Source: Ahaetulla prasina (taxonomy: Eukaryota > Chordata > Lepidosauria > Squamata > Colubridae). Taken from it: a stretch of DNA of 64,000 bases. The position numbers were made by a program, and so were the translations under genes. The stretch is taken from positions 67,237,205-67,301,204 of the forward strand of contig NC_080546.1 of NCBI RefSeq assembly GCF_028640845.1, written 5' to 3'. Below, one piece after another: positions 1 to 10,979 of this stretch. The notes beneath the pieces were generated by a model. It ran no database searches. It was not told the DNA's origin and was given only the letters and a program-made list of their open reading frames with translations. Numbering within the stretch: the stretch's first letter is position 1; each line of letters opens with the position of its first letter.

Positions 1-90
1 AATTGCATTGGGGAATCGGGGAGGAAAACATTGGAAAACGTGATCCATGGAGGCAATGCTCTTTTTCCTCCCCAATTCCCCAATGCAATT
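1..90. repeat. Imperfect inverted repeat (hairpin)
   Basis: The first 28 bases (AATTGCATTGGGGAATCGGG and on) are nearly the reverse complement of bases 62-90, with about 33 bases between them. The arms could fold into a stem-loop or be the remains of a head-to-head duplication. No family was recognised. Confidence 0.6.
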
Positions 91-264
91 CGCCCTCCTC
101 CTCCTTTTCCTGCAGCTGTTATTGGGTGCAGATGCCTTCCGGCAGGCATCTAAAGGCAAAACAAAGCCCGGGGCGATGCATGTGAGTGGTGGCAAGTGGC
201 TGCAGAAGTGGGCCAGCAGTGGGCTCCTGCTAGGCAGGGCTGTTGGTGCCACTGCTGCGAGGTG

Positions 265-359
265 AGTCAATAATTAGAACCCTCCAAAAAGAAGGCCTAG
301 CTATTTTTTCGGGGTCAAATGAAAATAAGACCCAGCCTTCTTTTTGGAGAAACACGGTA
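265..359. mobile_element. Right end of a terminal-inverted-repeat DNA element
   Basis: The stretch ends in GGAGAAACACGGTA after a run reading AAAATAAGACCCAG. It matches the right end of the copy ending at 16550 and the right arm of the element at 52745-52884. The family has termini resembling TACCRTGTTTCCCYGAAAATAAGAC and no visible transposase, so it is probably a non-autonomous DNA transposon. The left part of this copy (about 1-265) could not be aligned with the others. Confidence 0.55.
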
Positions 360-767
360 AGGGTATTTGACCCTGGATGGATCAGAGATAATGACTATGG
401 TGATTTGTGGTAGATAAGAAACTGTTGTAGACTTTCTAAAGGTAAATTACAATAACATATTCTTAACAGAGAACGTTGAACTTTAACTTTGCTGTAGTTT
501 AATTTATCAACTTTTTTTCTTCATATATATAATGTATGACAGGTCAAATTGGTTCCAAATAGATATAGTAGTTTATAAATTTTGTGTCTGTTTTGTAAGG
601 GGGGGGGTATTATTGCTGCAATATATTTGTCAATATTCAACTAGTAGGGATGTGTTCTGTTTTTTTTGTCCTTTTAATTCACATTATTTTTTCTTTTTAA
701 TGTTCTTGTCTAGTTTTGCTTTATCTTTTGGATTTTAATCTTTTTATTAAAATAAAAATTAAAAAAG
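360..767. other. Unassigned AT-rich sequence
   Basis: The stretch is AT-rich with poly-T and poly-G runs. No reading frame, exon signal or repeat family was recognised. Confidence 0.5.
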
Positions 768-1169
768 TCAAAGGATTGAGAGTCTCAGATGATGTAGCAG
801 AACTGAGCACTGAGGAGTACAACTATAAATGTAAAGGAGTGTGAACCCAGAATTGAGCAAAACATACTGCTTAAGTCCTGAGAATCTGAGGAAAAGGTTT
901 TGTACTGATTGTGAGATTAGTGTCCATGTTTCACTGGCAAATGTTTGAACAGGTAGCACGCACTGATCAAAAACTTTCCTCTTCAATCATAGGGGGAGAT
1001 TGTTCTTGAAAATTACAGTTAGCTTGCCGAATGTCTGCCAACCACATTTAACACAGCATTCAATTTCCTTTATTGTATCACCTTCCATTGAGAGCTGTTG
1101 ACCAAGGTATATACAGCTGTCTACTATGTCTAGTTCTTCTCCTTGTTTGTGCAGCTGTTGTCTTTGCAA
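768..1169 (-). pseudogene. LINE reverse-transcriptase C-terminal fragment (RTE-like)
   Basis: Two minus-strand frames lie in the same phase, separated by one stop near 987. They read VDSCIYLGQQLSMEGDT and then MKRKVFDQCVLPVQTF, with ETWTL following. This is the YLG...GD...FGKL...KRKVFDQCVLPV...ETWTL block found behind the catalytic palm of many RTE-type non-LTR reverse transcriptases. The catalytic core and 3' end are absent, so it is a dead fragment. Assignment to the RTE clade rests on motif resemblance only. Confidence 0.55.
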
Positions 1170-1233
1170 CTCTTCTGGGTCTTGTGAGAAGAGAATATAT
1201 GTTTTATGTGTTTTGTAGAACTATGGTTGTATC

Positions 1234-2160
1234 TACTGTGTTTCCCCGAAAAGACGACCTTCTAAGTTTTTGAATGCATGCACTAAAATTAAGCCCCAAC
1301 CACAAAATTAGCCTTACTTAAGCATCTGTGCAGCCAATCACCCATTTCCTCTGGTTGCTTGCAGTGCTGACAACACGAGGCGAGAAGGCAAGGCGGGAAA
1401 GGGGGGACTTGCCCACACATCCTGCATGCCCTTACCTAAGTCTCACAAGCCATCCACATGAAACAGCGTCGCGGCAGCCGCTCATGCAATCCTGACCACT
1501 GGGCCGCTTCTGCTGTTAATAGCGGATGCAAAAAGAGTGGGAGGCCGAGCCCCAGTCCAGCTTACCTAATGTTTGTACCAGCCATCCACGCGAAACAGCC
1601 TTGCAGTAGCCGCTCTACCAACTCTACTCACCAGGCCGCTTTTGCTGTGTAACTGTGGCAACAAAAAGACCAGGAGGCCGAGCAACATGCTCAACACAAC
1701 TAGCGCCGGCTTACCTAACATTCACACCAGCCATCCACAATTTTCTTGCCAGTGTTTATTTTGTCCTGACCTACGTGGCCCGGAGTAGCAAAGAAGAGCT
1801 GCCTTTTCTTTGCAAAAAAAGTCCCTCCTTGCAGGAGGTTTTGGATTCCGTGCTCTTGGCTGGGATATTTGCAATCACTTTCCAATTATCCCACTGAAAT
1901 AAAAGTCACTTATGCCTGTTTTTCACCCAGATGCTCATGGCAACATAGCCAGGGTGTCAAATGGTCAACATTCAGTAGCTTGACAACTGACCCATATTTA
2001 TGACAGTTATAACCCAGGGTCATGTGATCCCCTTTTGTGACCTCCTGACAGGCAAAGTTAATGGGAAAATCCAGATTGACTTAACAACTGTAGTGATTCC
2101 CTTGGCAAGTGGCAGGAAAGATTGTAAAATGAGGCAAAATCCCAAATCCCAACCACCACC
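1234..2160. mobile_element. Terminal-inverted-repeat DNA element with internal tandem repeats
   Basis: The left terminus is TACTGTGTTTCCCCGAAAAG. From about 1440 to 1740 there are tandem units of roughly 145 bp marked by CTTACCTAA...CAGCCATCCACGCGAAACAG and CCAGGCCGCTTTTGCTGTGTAA. After these comes a unique part with CAGTGTTTATTTTGTCCTGAC, GGCTGGGATATTTGCAATCA and AACCCAGGGTCATGTGATCC. The same blocks occur in reverse at 13770-14130, 10980-11290 (the 2050-2160 part) and 15979-16550. No coding capacity was seen, so this is probably a non-autonomous element. Confidence 0.6.
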
Positions 2161-2224
2161 CTAAGTCTTTGTGTTAATGGATTAATGGATTTAATGATCT
2201 AAAGTGATTTTTATTTTGACCTCC

Positions 2225-3250
2225 AGACAAGATGAGTTCAACGACAAAGAGCTAGTCTGTAGAATTCAAGAAAGGAATCATGGAGAATTCTCAGGGCAAG
2301 AATCTGACGACTTTCTGCAAAGGGAAGTTGGATTTCCATATGGCCCAAAAATGGAGAGAAGAGTATAATAACCACAGTCAACAGGTGCACGAGGGAAATG
2401 CTAAGAAGCGCAACTGTGGATCAGGTCGGCAACCATTATTTCCTGAACTTGAAGACATCATCTCTGAATGGATTGCTGACAGGAGAGCAAAGGCTTTGGT
2501 TGTGTGCAGGGTTGATAGCCAAGCATTTGCCCTTGCAATGGCCCCAGTTACAAATCCCCCTGGAAGAATTCAAAGCATTTCAACACTGGCTGATGGCTTT
2601 CTTCAGTGATATGAACTGTCTCTAAGGAGATCCACCTCACTGTTCAAGCTGGAAGATGCTGAACTTGCCAAACATGCACTTGCGCTCATTCTTTGTTAAT
2701 GGCATCAACTTTTCTAGATACCAACTCTCCAATGTGATCACTATGGATGAAACTGCAGTGTTTATGGGCCAAGGAGCTCAAATAACAATTGATTAGAGGG
2801 GTGCCAGGTCAATCTTCATTCCCTCCACTGGTTATGAAAGTGCACGTGTTACCTGCATTTTGGCAATTTGTCTTGATGGAAGCAAAGTCCCACCTCTAAT
2901 CATCACCAAGGGCAAGAAAGAAAAGATTGAACATGTTTCAAGGATTTATGTTCCTGAAAATGAAAAGGCCTGGTGCACACAAGGAGTTATAAGAAAGTGG
3001 GTTGAGTTAATGCTGCCACTTGTTGTGCGAGGTGACCAAAGAGGTCTGCTAGTCTGGGATTCAGCTAGCACCCACCTTGCCAAAGACATGAAGAAGTTAC
3101 TTGTGCTGGAATTTGACCAGTTGGCATCGCAGCAGGACGTTATGGGATAGCGGAGCTCCGTCAGCACTGTGAAATCCAGCTGATATATACCTGCTTGCCA
3201 GGAGACCCTATGGGGCCAAAGCCACCCTGGAGGTGTGATGAAGAAAGGAG
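2225..3250 (+). pseudogene. pogo/Tigger-like transposase pseudogene
   Basis: Broken plus-strand frames cover a CENP-B-type DNA-binding region (GRQPLFPELEDIISEWIADR at about 2425-2485) and parts of a DDE_1 nuclease. ITMDETAVFMGQGAQ near 2745 carries the first catalytic aspartate. AICLDGSKVPPLIITKGK follows at 2860, and LLVWDSASTHLAKDMKK near 3045 carries the second aspartate in the usual WDSxxxH setting. The third acidic residue is not visible because similarity ends near 3150. There is a stop near 2608, another near 2795, and at least one frameshift. Such transposases also gave rise to host genes (POGK, JRKL), but the stops argue against domestication here. Confidence 0.75.
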
Positions 3251-3354
3251 TAATGCTTTGTAGATCATGAGGAAACAATAATTTCCTTGTTTGATCCAAA
3301 GAAAACCCTCCTGATTGGCAGCAGAGATGACGGCCATTTTGGCTAGACCAAAGC

Positions 3355-3690
3355 TTTAACAGATTAAGAGTTGGAAGGGACCTTGTAGGTCATCTAGTCC
3401 AACCCCGCACTCAAGCAGGAGACCCTACACCATTTCTGACAAATGGCAGTCCAATCTTTTCTTGAAAGCCTCCAGTGATGAAGCTCCCACCACTTCCGAA
3501 GACAAGCTGTTCCATTGTTTGATTGTTCTCACTGTCAGAAAGTTCCTCCTCATTTCTAGATTGAATCTCTCCTTGGTCAGTTTCCATCCATTATTCCTTG
3601 TCTGACCTTCAGGTGCTTTGGAAAATGACTTGACCCCTTCCTCTCTGTGGACATGGGACCTGCTGGATCCACTCCCCTTCAATCCAGGCA
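3355..3690 (-). mobile_element. CR1 LINE 3' fragment
   Basis: The minus strand encodes the C-terminus of a CR1 reverse-transcriptase ORF (ERFNLEMRRNFLTVRTIKQWNSL at 3500-3575, then EAFKKRLD) and ends in the CR1 3' UTR consensus GATGACCTACAAGGTCCCTTCCAACTC. It is 5'-truncated, the usual state of CR1 copies. It lies between the pogo pseudogene and the gag region of gypsy-1. Confidence 0.85.
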
Positions 3691-3699
3691 CTGTAAAGA

Positions 3700-4748
3700 G
3701 GTTTCTGAGTGGATGTCAGAATTGCAGCTTGAAGAAAAACCAGCCAGAGCTAAATGGTCACTGGGTGTTGGCAGGACGGAACCTCTTGAGGAAATCGCCT
3801 CAGAGCTGACAGATACCAGATGCTAGCATGAAGAGGCGGCTTGGCAGAAGGAGAACAAAGATCTCCTGCTGACTCAAGCCGTGCAGCTCTTGAAAGAGGC
3901 CCTTGAGAGTCGTAAAGCCCACAAAAGGTATGTGGGGCCGGTAAGGGAGGAGATTGAAAACCCAAGAGGAGGAGCAGAGGCTTCAGCGAGCATAGAAGAA
4001 ATTCCCAGAGGCAAACAGAGAGCGGGCTGCTGGGGCTCAGGTTGATGCTGTAACCCAGCACACACACCCCCGGTGAGGGGGGGAGCAGGAGCTCAGAGGT
4101 GTCAAATTCTAAAGCTTCCACTGCTGACAGTAAAATATGGAGGGGATCCCAAGGCATCCCAAGGGACCCCCTACTCGAGCAAAAGGCCAGAATCAGGATG
4201 AAGTCTATAAATTAGGGATGGAGATTGGTGGCAGAGTACACCCAAGAGTTTCACGAGTTGGTGCGCCACATGAGGTGGTGGTTCCAGGAGGTGCTGATGG
4301 AGTGTTATAGGGATGGCCTTAATGAGGAAATTACATGGCTTACTGCTCCAGAGGGACCTGAGATTTGCGGCGCTGGTATGTGAGGGCCGGCAACGTGGAG
4401 ATTGACCTGGTCTGGGATCACTACCGCATGGGCCAGAATTGGAACAAGCCTTCCCTTGCTCCCCCAAGGGAAAGCCCCAGAGTGTCCAAAGGGGGCACAA
4501 TCTCAAAGTCTAGTTCTACCGCCTGCTTCCAATGTAGAAAAGAAGGGCACCCAGCGGCCAAATGCTTCTCCAAACCTGGTTCCCAGTCAACCCCTGCTAG
4601 AGGGAAGAAAGCTGACAAGCCTCCAGCCAAGCGTCACGAGATGGCCCTGAAGGGGGTGGAAGTCATTGAGTTTGCTTCCCCAAGCCTGGGGGAGTTGGGA
4701 ACTCCAACCATCGCAGAGGACAGAGACACCGAAACCAACGATGACCAA
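3700..4748 (+). pseudogene. gypsy-1 gag with CCHC zinc knuckle
   Basis: The reading frame is broken. It contains EYTQEFHELVRHMRWW and CYRDGLNEEITWLTAPEGP (4225-4360), typical of the gypsy Gag capsid. After a frame break at about 4370 comes VRAGNVEIDLVWDHYRMGQN and then one zinc knuckle, CFQCRKEGHPAAKC (about 4534-4575). The knuckle keeps all four ligands (C-x2-C-x4-H-x4-C). The family role is genome packaging in virus-like particles. The frame runs to the stop at 4749, where the protein changes abruptly because protease and most of the reverse transcriptase are missing. Confidence 0.75.
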
Positions 4749-4749
4749 T

Positions 4750-5485
4750 GATTACGCTGAGACTATGGAGGAACACGTGAAGTTGGTGCGGTCAGTTCTG
4801 AAAAAACTCAGAGCAGCCGAACTGTATGCTAAGCTGTCAAAATGTGAATTCCATCAAAGTAAGATTGACTTTGAATTTGAGATACCGCATTTCAAATGAG
4901 GGGATAGAAATGGACCCAGCGATGGTCCGGGCATCCCTAGAGTAGGCACCTCCCTGCACCCGCAAGCAGCTACAAAGTTTCTTGGGGTTTGTGAGCCTAA
5001 TAGTGAACCTAAACCTAATAGGCCGCTCTAGTGGAATATGGAGTGCCAGGCAGGTTTTGAGAAGCTGAAAAGGTTGTCCGCTGCTGAGCCGGTTCTGAAA
5101 CACCCAGATATGGAAGCCCCTTTCGTTGTCCAGGCCGATGCAAGTGATGTGGCGGTTGGGGCTAATGCTAACAGGTCACTACAGCCCTGTGCATACACCT
5201 CCCGCAAATTGTCCAAGACCGAACGGAGATGGGCGATTTGGGAGAAAGCAGCTTTTGCTGTCCATTGGGCATTGTTAACTTAGAGGCATTTCCTCGAAGG
5301 GGCAAAACACCCTTTTGAGGTGTGGACAGACCATAAGAATTTAGAGGCCTTAAAAATCCCGCGGAAGTTGTCACCCAAGCAAGTCCGGTGGGCCCAACAT
5401 GTCAATTGTTTTAATTTCACCCTGAGTTACCTTCCGGGAGGAAAGAATTTTATGGCTGATGCCCTCTCGAGGTTGCCTGAATAAA
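4750..5485 (+). pseudogene. gypsy-1 pol: end of reverse transcriptase and RNase H
   Basis: After the deletion the sequence resumes as [20 protein letters not shown] and [17 protein letters not shown], the gypsy segment just after the catalytic YxDD, followed by thumb sequence (ALxFLGF-like block near 4960-5000). RNase H begins near 5120 with FVVQADASDVAVGA, then AYTSRKLSKTERRWAIWEKA and [14 protein letters not shown], and ends in [11 protein letters not shown] at 5455-5480. Stops occur at 4896, 5281 and 5482 and there are frame breaks, so no active enzyme can be made. Confidence 0.8.
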
Positions 5486-5559
5486 ATAATGCACGACCGG
5501 AAGTAATCTGGCAGGTTATCCCTTCAAGACAACTGGCGGCTCCACCACCAGGGCCCAAA

Positions 5560-6158
5560 CTGGGAGTGAACCAGACATACCCACTGGGTTGAGTGAGCAA
5601 TTGAGGGACACACTAAAAACTGATGAGTGGTTCGCCTCCTATGGAAATGAATGTACTGTTCATGATGGTCTCGCATGGGTCGGGGCTAAGTTGTATGTCC
5701 CTGCCACCCTAAGGGGGGTGGTGTAACAACAATCCCACTATGCAAAAGTTGTTGGACATTTCGGATTTGTGAAGACTCTACATTTAGTTAAACAACAATT
5801 TTGGTGCCCGTAAGGCATTGGATGAGGCCCACAGAGCCCATAAGAAGCAGGCCGATAGAAAATGGGCCATCCCAAAAGATTACCAAGTGGGAGATAAGGT
5901 TTTCCTCTCTACTAAATACTTGCAAACTAGCCAGCAGTCTAAAAAATGTGGACCCAAATATGTAGAAAATATAATATATTTTCCCATTGTGCGGATAGTA
6001 AACCCGGTCACAGTACAGATAGAGTTACCAAAAACTCACCAGAGGATTCACCCAGTGTTCCATGTTAGCTTACTGAAAACTGTACAGACTTCCTCAATTT
6101 GTCAGAATCAAAAAAACCCTCCAGTTCCCCTCTTCATTGAAGGAGAACAACATTTTGA
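5560..6158 (+). pseudogene. gypsy-1 integrase ends (core deleted)
   Basis: DEWFASYGNECTVHDGLAWV (about 5622-5680) and HYAKVVGHFGFVKTLHLVKQ (5741-5805) match the N-terminal zinc-binding region of gypsy integrases. The catalytic core is then missing. From 5818 the frame reads EAHRAHKKQADRKW, DYQVGDKVFLSTKYLQT and HPVFHVSLLKT, the integrase C-terminal domain. The frame stays open past 6158 only because LINE sequence happens to continue it (see findings). Confidence 0.8.
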
Positions 6159-6473
6159 GGTTAATGGCAAACCTCCCTCCCAGGCTGAAGGAAATCAACA
6201 ACTGGCAGATGACCTGAATGAGTTTAATTGCAGGTTTGAAAGGAAACTACAGCCACCTATCTCTACAGCCCCCATCTCAGACACACCAACAACAGCCAAG
6301 CCTCCTACAACTGACCCCATCCCATTGAGTTCACAACCTCTAGTGATCACAGAAAAGGCACTGCAGGACCTATTTCACAGACAAAACCCAGGAAAAGCTC
6401 CAGGTCCAGACAAGATAACTCCTTCTTGCTTAAAAGTCTATGCTGACCAATTGGCCCCCATCTTCACCCATAT

Positions 6474-8430
6474 CATTCCACCCTCATTGCATCGGCAGAT
6501 AACCGCCCGGCCGCCCTGTTTCGGGTGACCCGTTCCCTCCTCCATCAAGAGGGACGGGATGACCCCTTACAGGGACGAGCTGAGGAGTTTAACGGTTATC
6601 TATACAATAAAATCGTTCAGCTTCGGGATAGTTTGGACCAAGATTGCGATGATCCAGCCGGGACGACAGAGACGCGTCTTGTTGAGGTTATTTGGGATGA
6701 GTTTGATTCTGTGGCTCCCGAGGACATGGACAGGTTGCTGGGGAGGTTACATGCAACTACATGTTTACTGGACCCGTGCCCTTCCTGGTTAGTGCTGGCT
6801 GCTCAGGAAGTGACACGAGGCTGGCTCCAGGGGATTATAAATGCTTCTTTGATGGAAGGGGTTTTCCCCGCCGCCTTGAAGGAGGCGGTGGTGAGACCTC
6901 TCCTCAAGAAGCCTTCCTGGACCCAGCTATTTTGAGTAATTATCGTCCAGTCTCAACCTTCGCTTTGTGGCGAAGGTTGTTGAAATGTGGTTGCATGGCA
7001 GCTCCCCGGCACCTGGAGGAAACTGTCTATCTGGACCCGTTCAGTCCGGCTTCCGACCGGTTATATACGGAGGCGGCTTTGGTCGCGTTGGTGGATGACC
7101 TCTGGAGGGCCAGGGACAGGGGTTGCTCCTCTGCCTTGGTCCTATTAGATCTCTCAGCGGCTTCGATACCATCGACCATGGTATCCTGCTGCGCGGTTGG
7201 AGGGATTGGGAGTGGGGGCACCGTTTATCGGTGGTTCTCCTCCTATCTCTCTGACCGGTCGCAGAGTGTTGACAGGGGGCAGAGGTCGTCCTCGAGGCGC
7301 CTCACTTGTGGGGTGCCTCAGGGGTCGATTCTCTCGCCCACCCTGTTCAACATCTATAAACCGCTGGGTGAGGTCATCAGTGGTTTGGGGTGAGTTATCA
7401 TCTGTCGCTGATGATACTCAGCTGTACTTTTCACCCGGACCACCCCAGCAGGCGGTCGAAGTGCTGTCCGGTGCCTGGAAGCTATGCGGGTCTGGATGGG
7501 AGAAACAGACTCAAGCTCAATCCCTCCAAGGCGGAGTGGCTGTGGATGCCGGCATCCCGGTACAGTCAGCTGCATCCGCAGCTGACTGTTGAAGCGGTTA
7601 GTAGCCCCAAAGGAGGCGGTTCGCAACTTGGGTGTCCTCCTGGATGGACGGCTGTCTTTTGATGAACACCTGGCGGCCGTCGCCAGGAGGGCCTTTTACC
7701 AGGTTCGCCTGGTTCGCCAGTTCGTCCCTTCCTTGATCGGGATGCCTTATGCAGTCACTCACGCTCTGGTTACGTCTAGGCTGGATTATTGCAATGCTCT
7801 CTACATGGGGCTGCCCTTGAGGTGCACCGGAGGCTGCAGTTAGTCCAGAATGCGGCTGCGCGGTAAGAGGCGCTCGTGGCTCCACGTGACATCGCTGCTC
7901 CGTAGCTTGCACTGGCTTCCTGTGGTCTTTCGGTGCGCTTCAAGATTTTGGTAACTATCTTTAAGCGCTCCATGGCTTAGGACCCGGTACTTACGAGACC
8001 GCCTGCTGTTACCTTTGCCTCCCACCGACCCGTACGCTCGCACAGAGAGGGTCTCCTCAGGGTGCCGTCCGCCAAACAGTGTCGGGTGGCGGCCCCCAGA
8101 GGAAGGGCCCTCTCTGTGGGGGCAGTGACGCTCTGGAGAACTTCCCCGGTCTGCGTCAAGTGCCCGATCTTCGGACCTTCCGTCGTGAGCTCAAAACATA
8201 TTTATTCATTAAAGCGGGACTGGCATAATTGGTGATGTATTTTAATTGGGTTTTTAATATTTTTTAACTTTTTAATTTAAATTTTAATAATCGGCCTTTA
8301 AAATTTGCTCTTTTTAATTGTTGTTTTAAACTGTATATATCTTTGTTTTTACTTTGGCTGTACACCGCCCTGAGTCCTTCGGGAGAAGGGCGGTATAAAA
8401 ATTTAATAAAATAAAATAAATAAAATAAAT
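6474..8430 (+). mobile_element. L2 LINE, 5'-truncated
   Basis: The copy is inserted inside the L3/Rex1 LINE. It begins at the L2 block ASADNRPAALF-like sequence and FRVTRSLLHQEGRDDPLQGR, which is spread over three frames. It contains PLLKKP, SNYRPVSTFALW and VADDTQLYFSP (canonical YADD with Y changed to V), then CNALYMGLPL and an SVGAVTLW-like C-terminal block. The 3' end carries ACCGCCCTGAGTCCTTCGGG followed by AAATA-type repeats. Many frameshifts are present. Confidence 0.9.
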
Positions 8431-8436
8431 ATCTTC

Positions 8437-9640
8437 AATAAATCACTAGAGATGTGCTATGTTCCTTCTTGGTTCAAACGCTCTACCATCATCCCAGTGC
8501 CGAAGAAGCCCACTATCAAGGAACTGAATGATTACAGACCAGTTGCTTTAACACCTGTAGTCATGAAAACCTTTGAAAGGCTAGTGCTTTCCTACTTGAA
8601 AACCATCACGGATCCGCTGTTAGACCCCTTGCAATTTGCATACCGAGCAAATAGATCAAAAGATGATGCTGTTAATATGGCTCTGCACTACATCTTACAA
8701 CATCTTGAATCTCCAAAGACCTATGTAAGGGTCCTCTTTGTAGACTTTAGTTCAGCATTCAATACCATCATTCCAGACATTCTCTAAACTGCTAAATAAG
8801 TGGATCACAAGCTTCCTAACAAACAGGAAGCAGCAGGTGAAGCTAAACAAGATCACTTCAGATATCTGTACAATTAGCACAGGGCCCCCCCAAGGCTGTG
8901 TGCTCTCCCCACTTCTCTTCTCTCTGTATACCAATGACTGCATCTCCAATGATCCATCTGTTAAGCTACTGAAGTTCACAAATGACACAACAGTGATTGG
9001 TCTCATTCGAGACAATGACGAATCTGCATATAGACGAGAGGTCGAGCGACTAGCCTTGTGGTGCAACCAAAACAATCTGGAACTGAACACACTCAAAACC
9101 GTAGAAATGGTGGTAGACTTTAGGAGAAACCGTTCCATACTTCCACCTCTCACAATACTTGACAACACAGTATCAACAGTAGAAACCTTCAAATTTCTAG
9201 GTTCTACCATATCGCAAGATCTCAAATGGACAGCTAACATCAAAAACATCATCAAAAAAGGAAAACAAAGAATGTTCTTTCTGCGCCAACTCAGAAAGCT
9301 CAAACTGCCCAAGGAGCTGATTATCCAGTTCTACAGAGGAATTATTGAGTCTTATCATTTGCACCTCTATAACTGTCTGGTTTGGTTTTGCAACCCAACA
9401 AGAAAGACACAGACTTCAGAGGATAATTAGAATTGCAGAAAAATAATTGCTACCAACCTGCCTTCCATTGAGGACCTATATACTGCATAAATCAAGAAGA
9501 GGGCTGTGAAAATATTTACAGATCCCTCACATCCTGGACATAAACTGTTTCAACTCCTATCCTCAAAACGACGCTATAGAGCACTGCACACCAGAACAAC
9601 TAGACACAAGAACAGTTTTTTCCCGAAGGCCATCACTCTG
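8437..9640 (+). pseudogene. L3/Rex1 LINE reverse transcriptase (dead copy)
   Basis: Frames 8452-8787 and 8837-9430 encode the palm: [37 protein letters not shown] and STGPPQGCVLSPLLFSLYTN. The catalytic box reads FTNDTTVIG instead of FADDTTVIG, so one catalytic aspartate is Asn. About 40 bases are lost near 8788, which breaks the frame. The C-terminal block (NLPSIEDLYTA*IKKRAVKI, then HPGHKLFQLL) follows in another frame to about 9650, with a stop in it. Confidence 0.85.
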
Positions 9641-9966
9641 CTAAACAAATAATTTCCTCAACACTGTCAAACTATTTACTAAATCTGCACGACTATTAAT
9701 CGTTTCATAGTTCCCATCACCAATCTCTTTCCACTTATGACTGTATGACTATAACTTTTTGCTGGCAATCCTTATGATTTATATTGATATATTGACCATC
9801 ATTTGTGTTGTAAATGTTGTACCTTTGATGAAGGTTTTTTTTCTTTTTTTTCTTTTTTCTCTTTCTTTCTTTTTCTTTTTCTTTTATGTATACTGAGAGC
9901 ATATGCACCAAAACAAATTCCTTGTGTGTCCAATCACACTTGGCCAATAAATTCTATTCTATTCTA

Positions 9967-10145
9967 TAAAGAAATCCTTGACTCTCAAAGATGTAGAGGT
10001 AAAGTGCAGTACATGATGGCATGAAAACACTTCTCTTCCTCTCAGTCTGAATGGGTAAATGAGTGGGATGCTAGAGCCCCAAGACATTTACAATTGTTTC
10101 ACAGGAAATATCCAGAGAAGCCTTCGGTCCTGGTGATTATTTGTA
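9967..10145 (+). pseudogene. gypsy-1 chromodomain, separated from its integrase
   Basis: Directly after the LINE's ATTCT repeats the sequence encodes KEILDSQRCRGKVQYMMA, a stop in place of W, then KHFSSSQSEWVNEWDARAPR and LFHRKYPEKPS. This is the chromodomain at the C-terminus of chromoviral integrases, thought to target integration by binding histone tails. It completes the frame left at 6158, where HFEV precedes the insertion. Confidence 0.8.
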
Positions 10146-10248
10146 TAACTTATATACTGTTTGGGATATCATCGCCTAGACATCTACGCTGTCTATTTTA
10201 TTTTATTCTCTTTTCTAGGACTAAAGTCTCTTCTCCAAGAGGGCCGAA

Positions 10249-10670
10249 TGTCAGCCTCTACCTATGATGCTTGCTTGCTATTGGCTGCCATTGTAACAGG
10301 AGAGGGGAGGTTCTGCTGGTATATGGGGGGGGAAGCGAGCTGGTGGAGATGTCTCGAGAAAAAGGGAGGAAACTTCTCACAGGCTTTAAGCAGCGTGGAA
10401 GGAGCTGATAGCTGTCAAGGTCAACCGTTCCGGCATACCAGATAGATGGGAGCTGTCTGAAGAAGGGCCCCACATTACACCTTGGGGAGATGTGGATTGG
10501 ACACTCAACTTGGATTCTTGGGGGGAGGGATTTGGGATTGCTTTCAATATCTAATTTTCATGCCTATTGCTTCAGACCTTGCTTTTCTTTTGTTGCATTC
10601 AGTTCATACTCAGTAAAAGTACCTTTCGCTACAAACATGGAGTTGAGGTTATTCTTTCTTGGGTTTTGAA
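10249..10670 (+). mobile_element. Probable 3' LTR of gypsy-1
   Basis: A purine-rich CCAAGAGGGCCGAA precedes TGTCAGCC at 10249, a plausible polypurine tract and LTR start about 100 bases after the chromodomain. The stretch contains G- and GA-rich sequence and TCAGTAAAAGTACC. The right boundary was not fixed, and no second LTR copy is present for comparison. Confidence 0.4.
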
Positions 10671-10979
10671 TGGAGGCCAGGTGAGGAGTGACTGGGAAGG
10701 GAGGGCGAGGGATGGGGACAGCCACTGGTGGGTTCAACCGACAGGAAGCTACAGCAAGGGGAAGGAACAGCCCGGGGTTGCCGCCACCTGTTGCTTCAGC
10801 CCGCCTGTACCGCCACCCCCCTTTGCACCATTACCTCATTCCGGCCAGTGAGGGTACGCTACAAAGTTGCATGAACCTCCCTCTATGGTGTAGATTTACA
10901 GCCTCACCATGAGCTACCTGGCCAGTCCCATATTTCCAGAGCTCTAGTCACCAACTGGCCATTGCTCATCCCGGAGCAG
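10671..10979. other. Unassigned sequence
   Basis: GC-rich sequence between the gypsy-1 3' end and a repeat fragment. No domain or known repeat was recognised. Frames here show only low-complexity proline- and glycine-rich translations. Confidence 0.4.

Larger units (their letters stand above)
6159..9966 (+). mobile_element. L3/Rex1-type CR1-group LINE (snake1-like), 5'-truncated, interrupted by an L2
   Basis: The element starts in the ORF2 linker (KPPSQAEGNQQLADDLNEF), continues to APIFTHI at 6474, and resumes at 8431 with the matching base sequence ATCTTCAATAAATCACTAGAG. The same element is found uninterrupted on the minus strand at 42102-44420. The 3' end reads CCAATCACACTTGGCCAATA followed by ATTCT repeats, the hallmark of the snake LINE that seeds AATAG microsatellites. 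It sits between the integrase C-terminus and the chromodomain of gypsy-1. Confidence 0.85.
3691..10670 (+). mobile_element. Ty3/gypsy chromodomain retrotransposon 'gypsy-1', split by a LINE
   Basis: The plus-strand order is gag with a CCHC knuckle, end of reverse transcriptase, RNase H, integrase N-terminus, integrase C-terminus (to about 6158), then, after a LINE insertion (6159-9966), the chromodomain and a probable 3' LTR. That is the gene order of chromoviral Ty3/gypsy elements. Protease, the reverse-transcriptase palm and the integrase catalytic core are deleted, and no 5' LTR was found. Confidence 0.8.

Noticed and set aside
2946..3299. 117-residue minus frame
   Set aside because: It is the complement of the pogo-like transposase DDE region.
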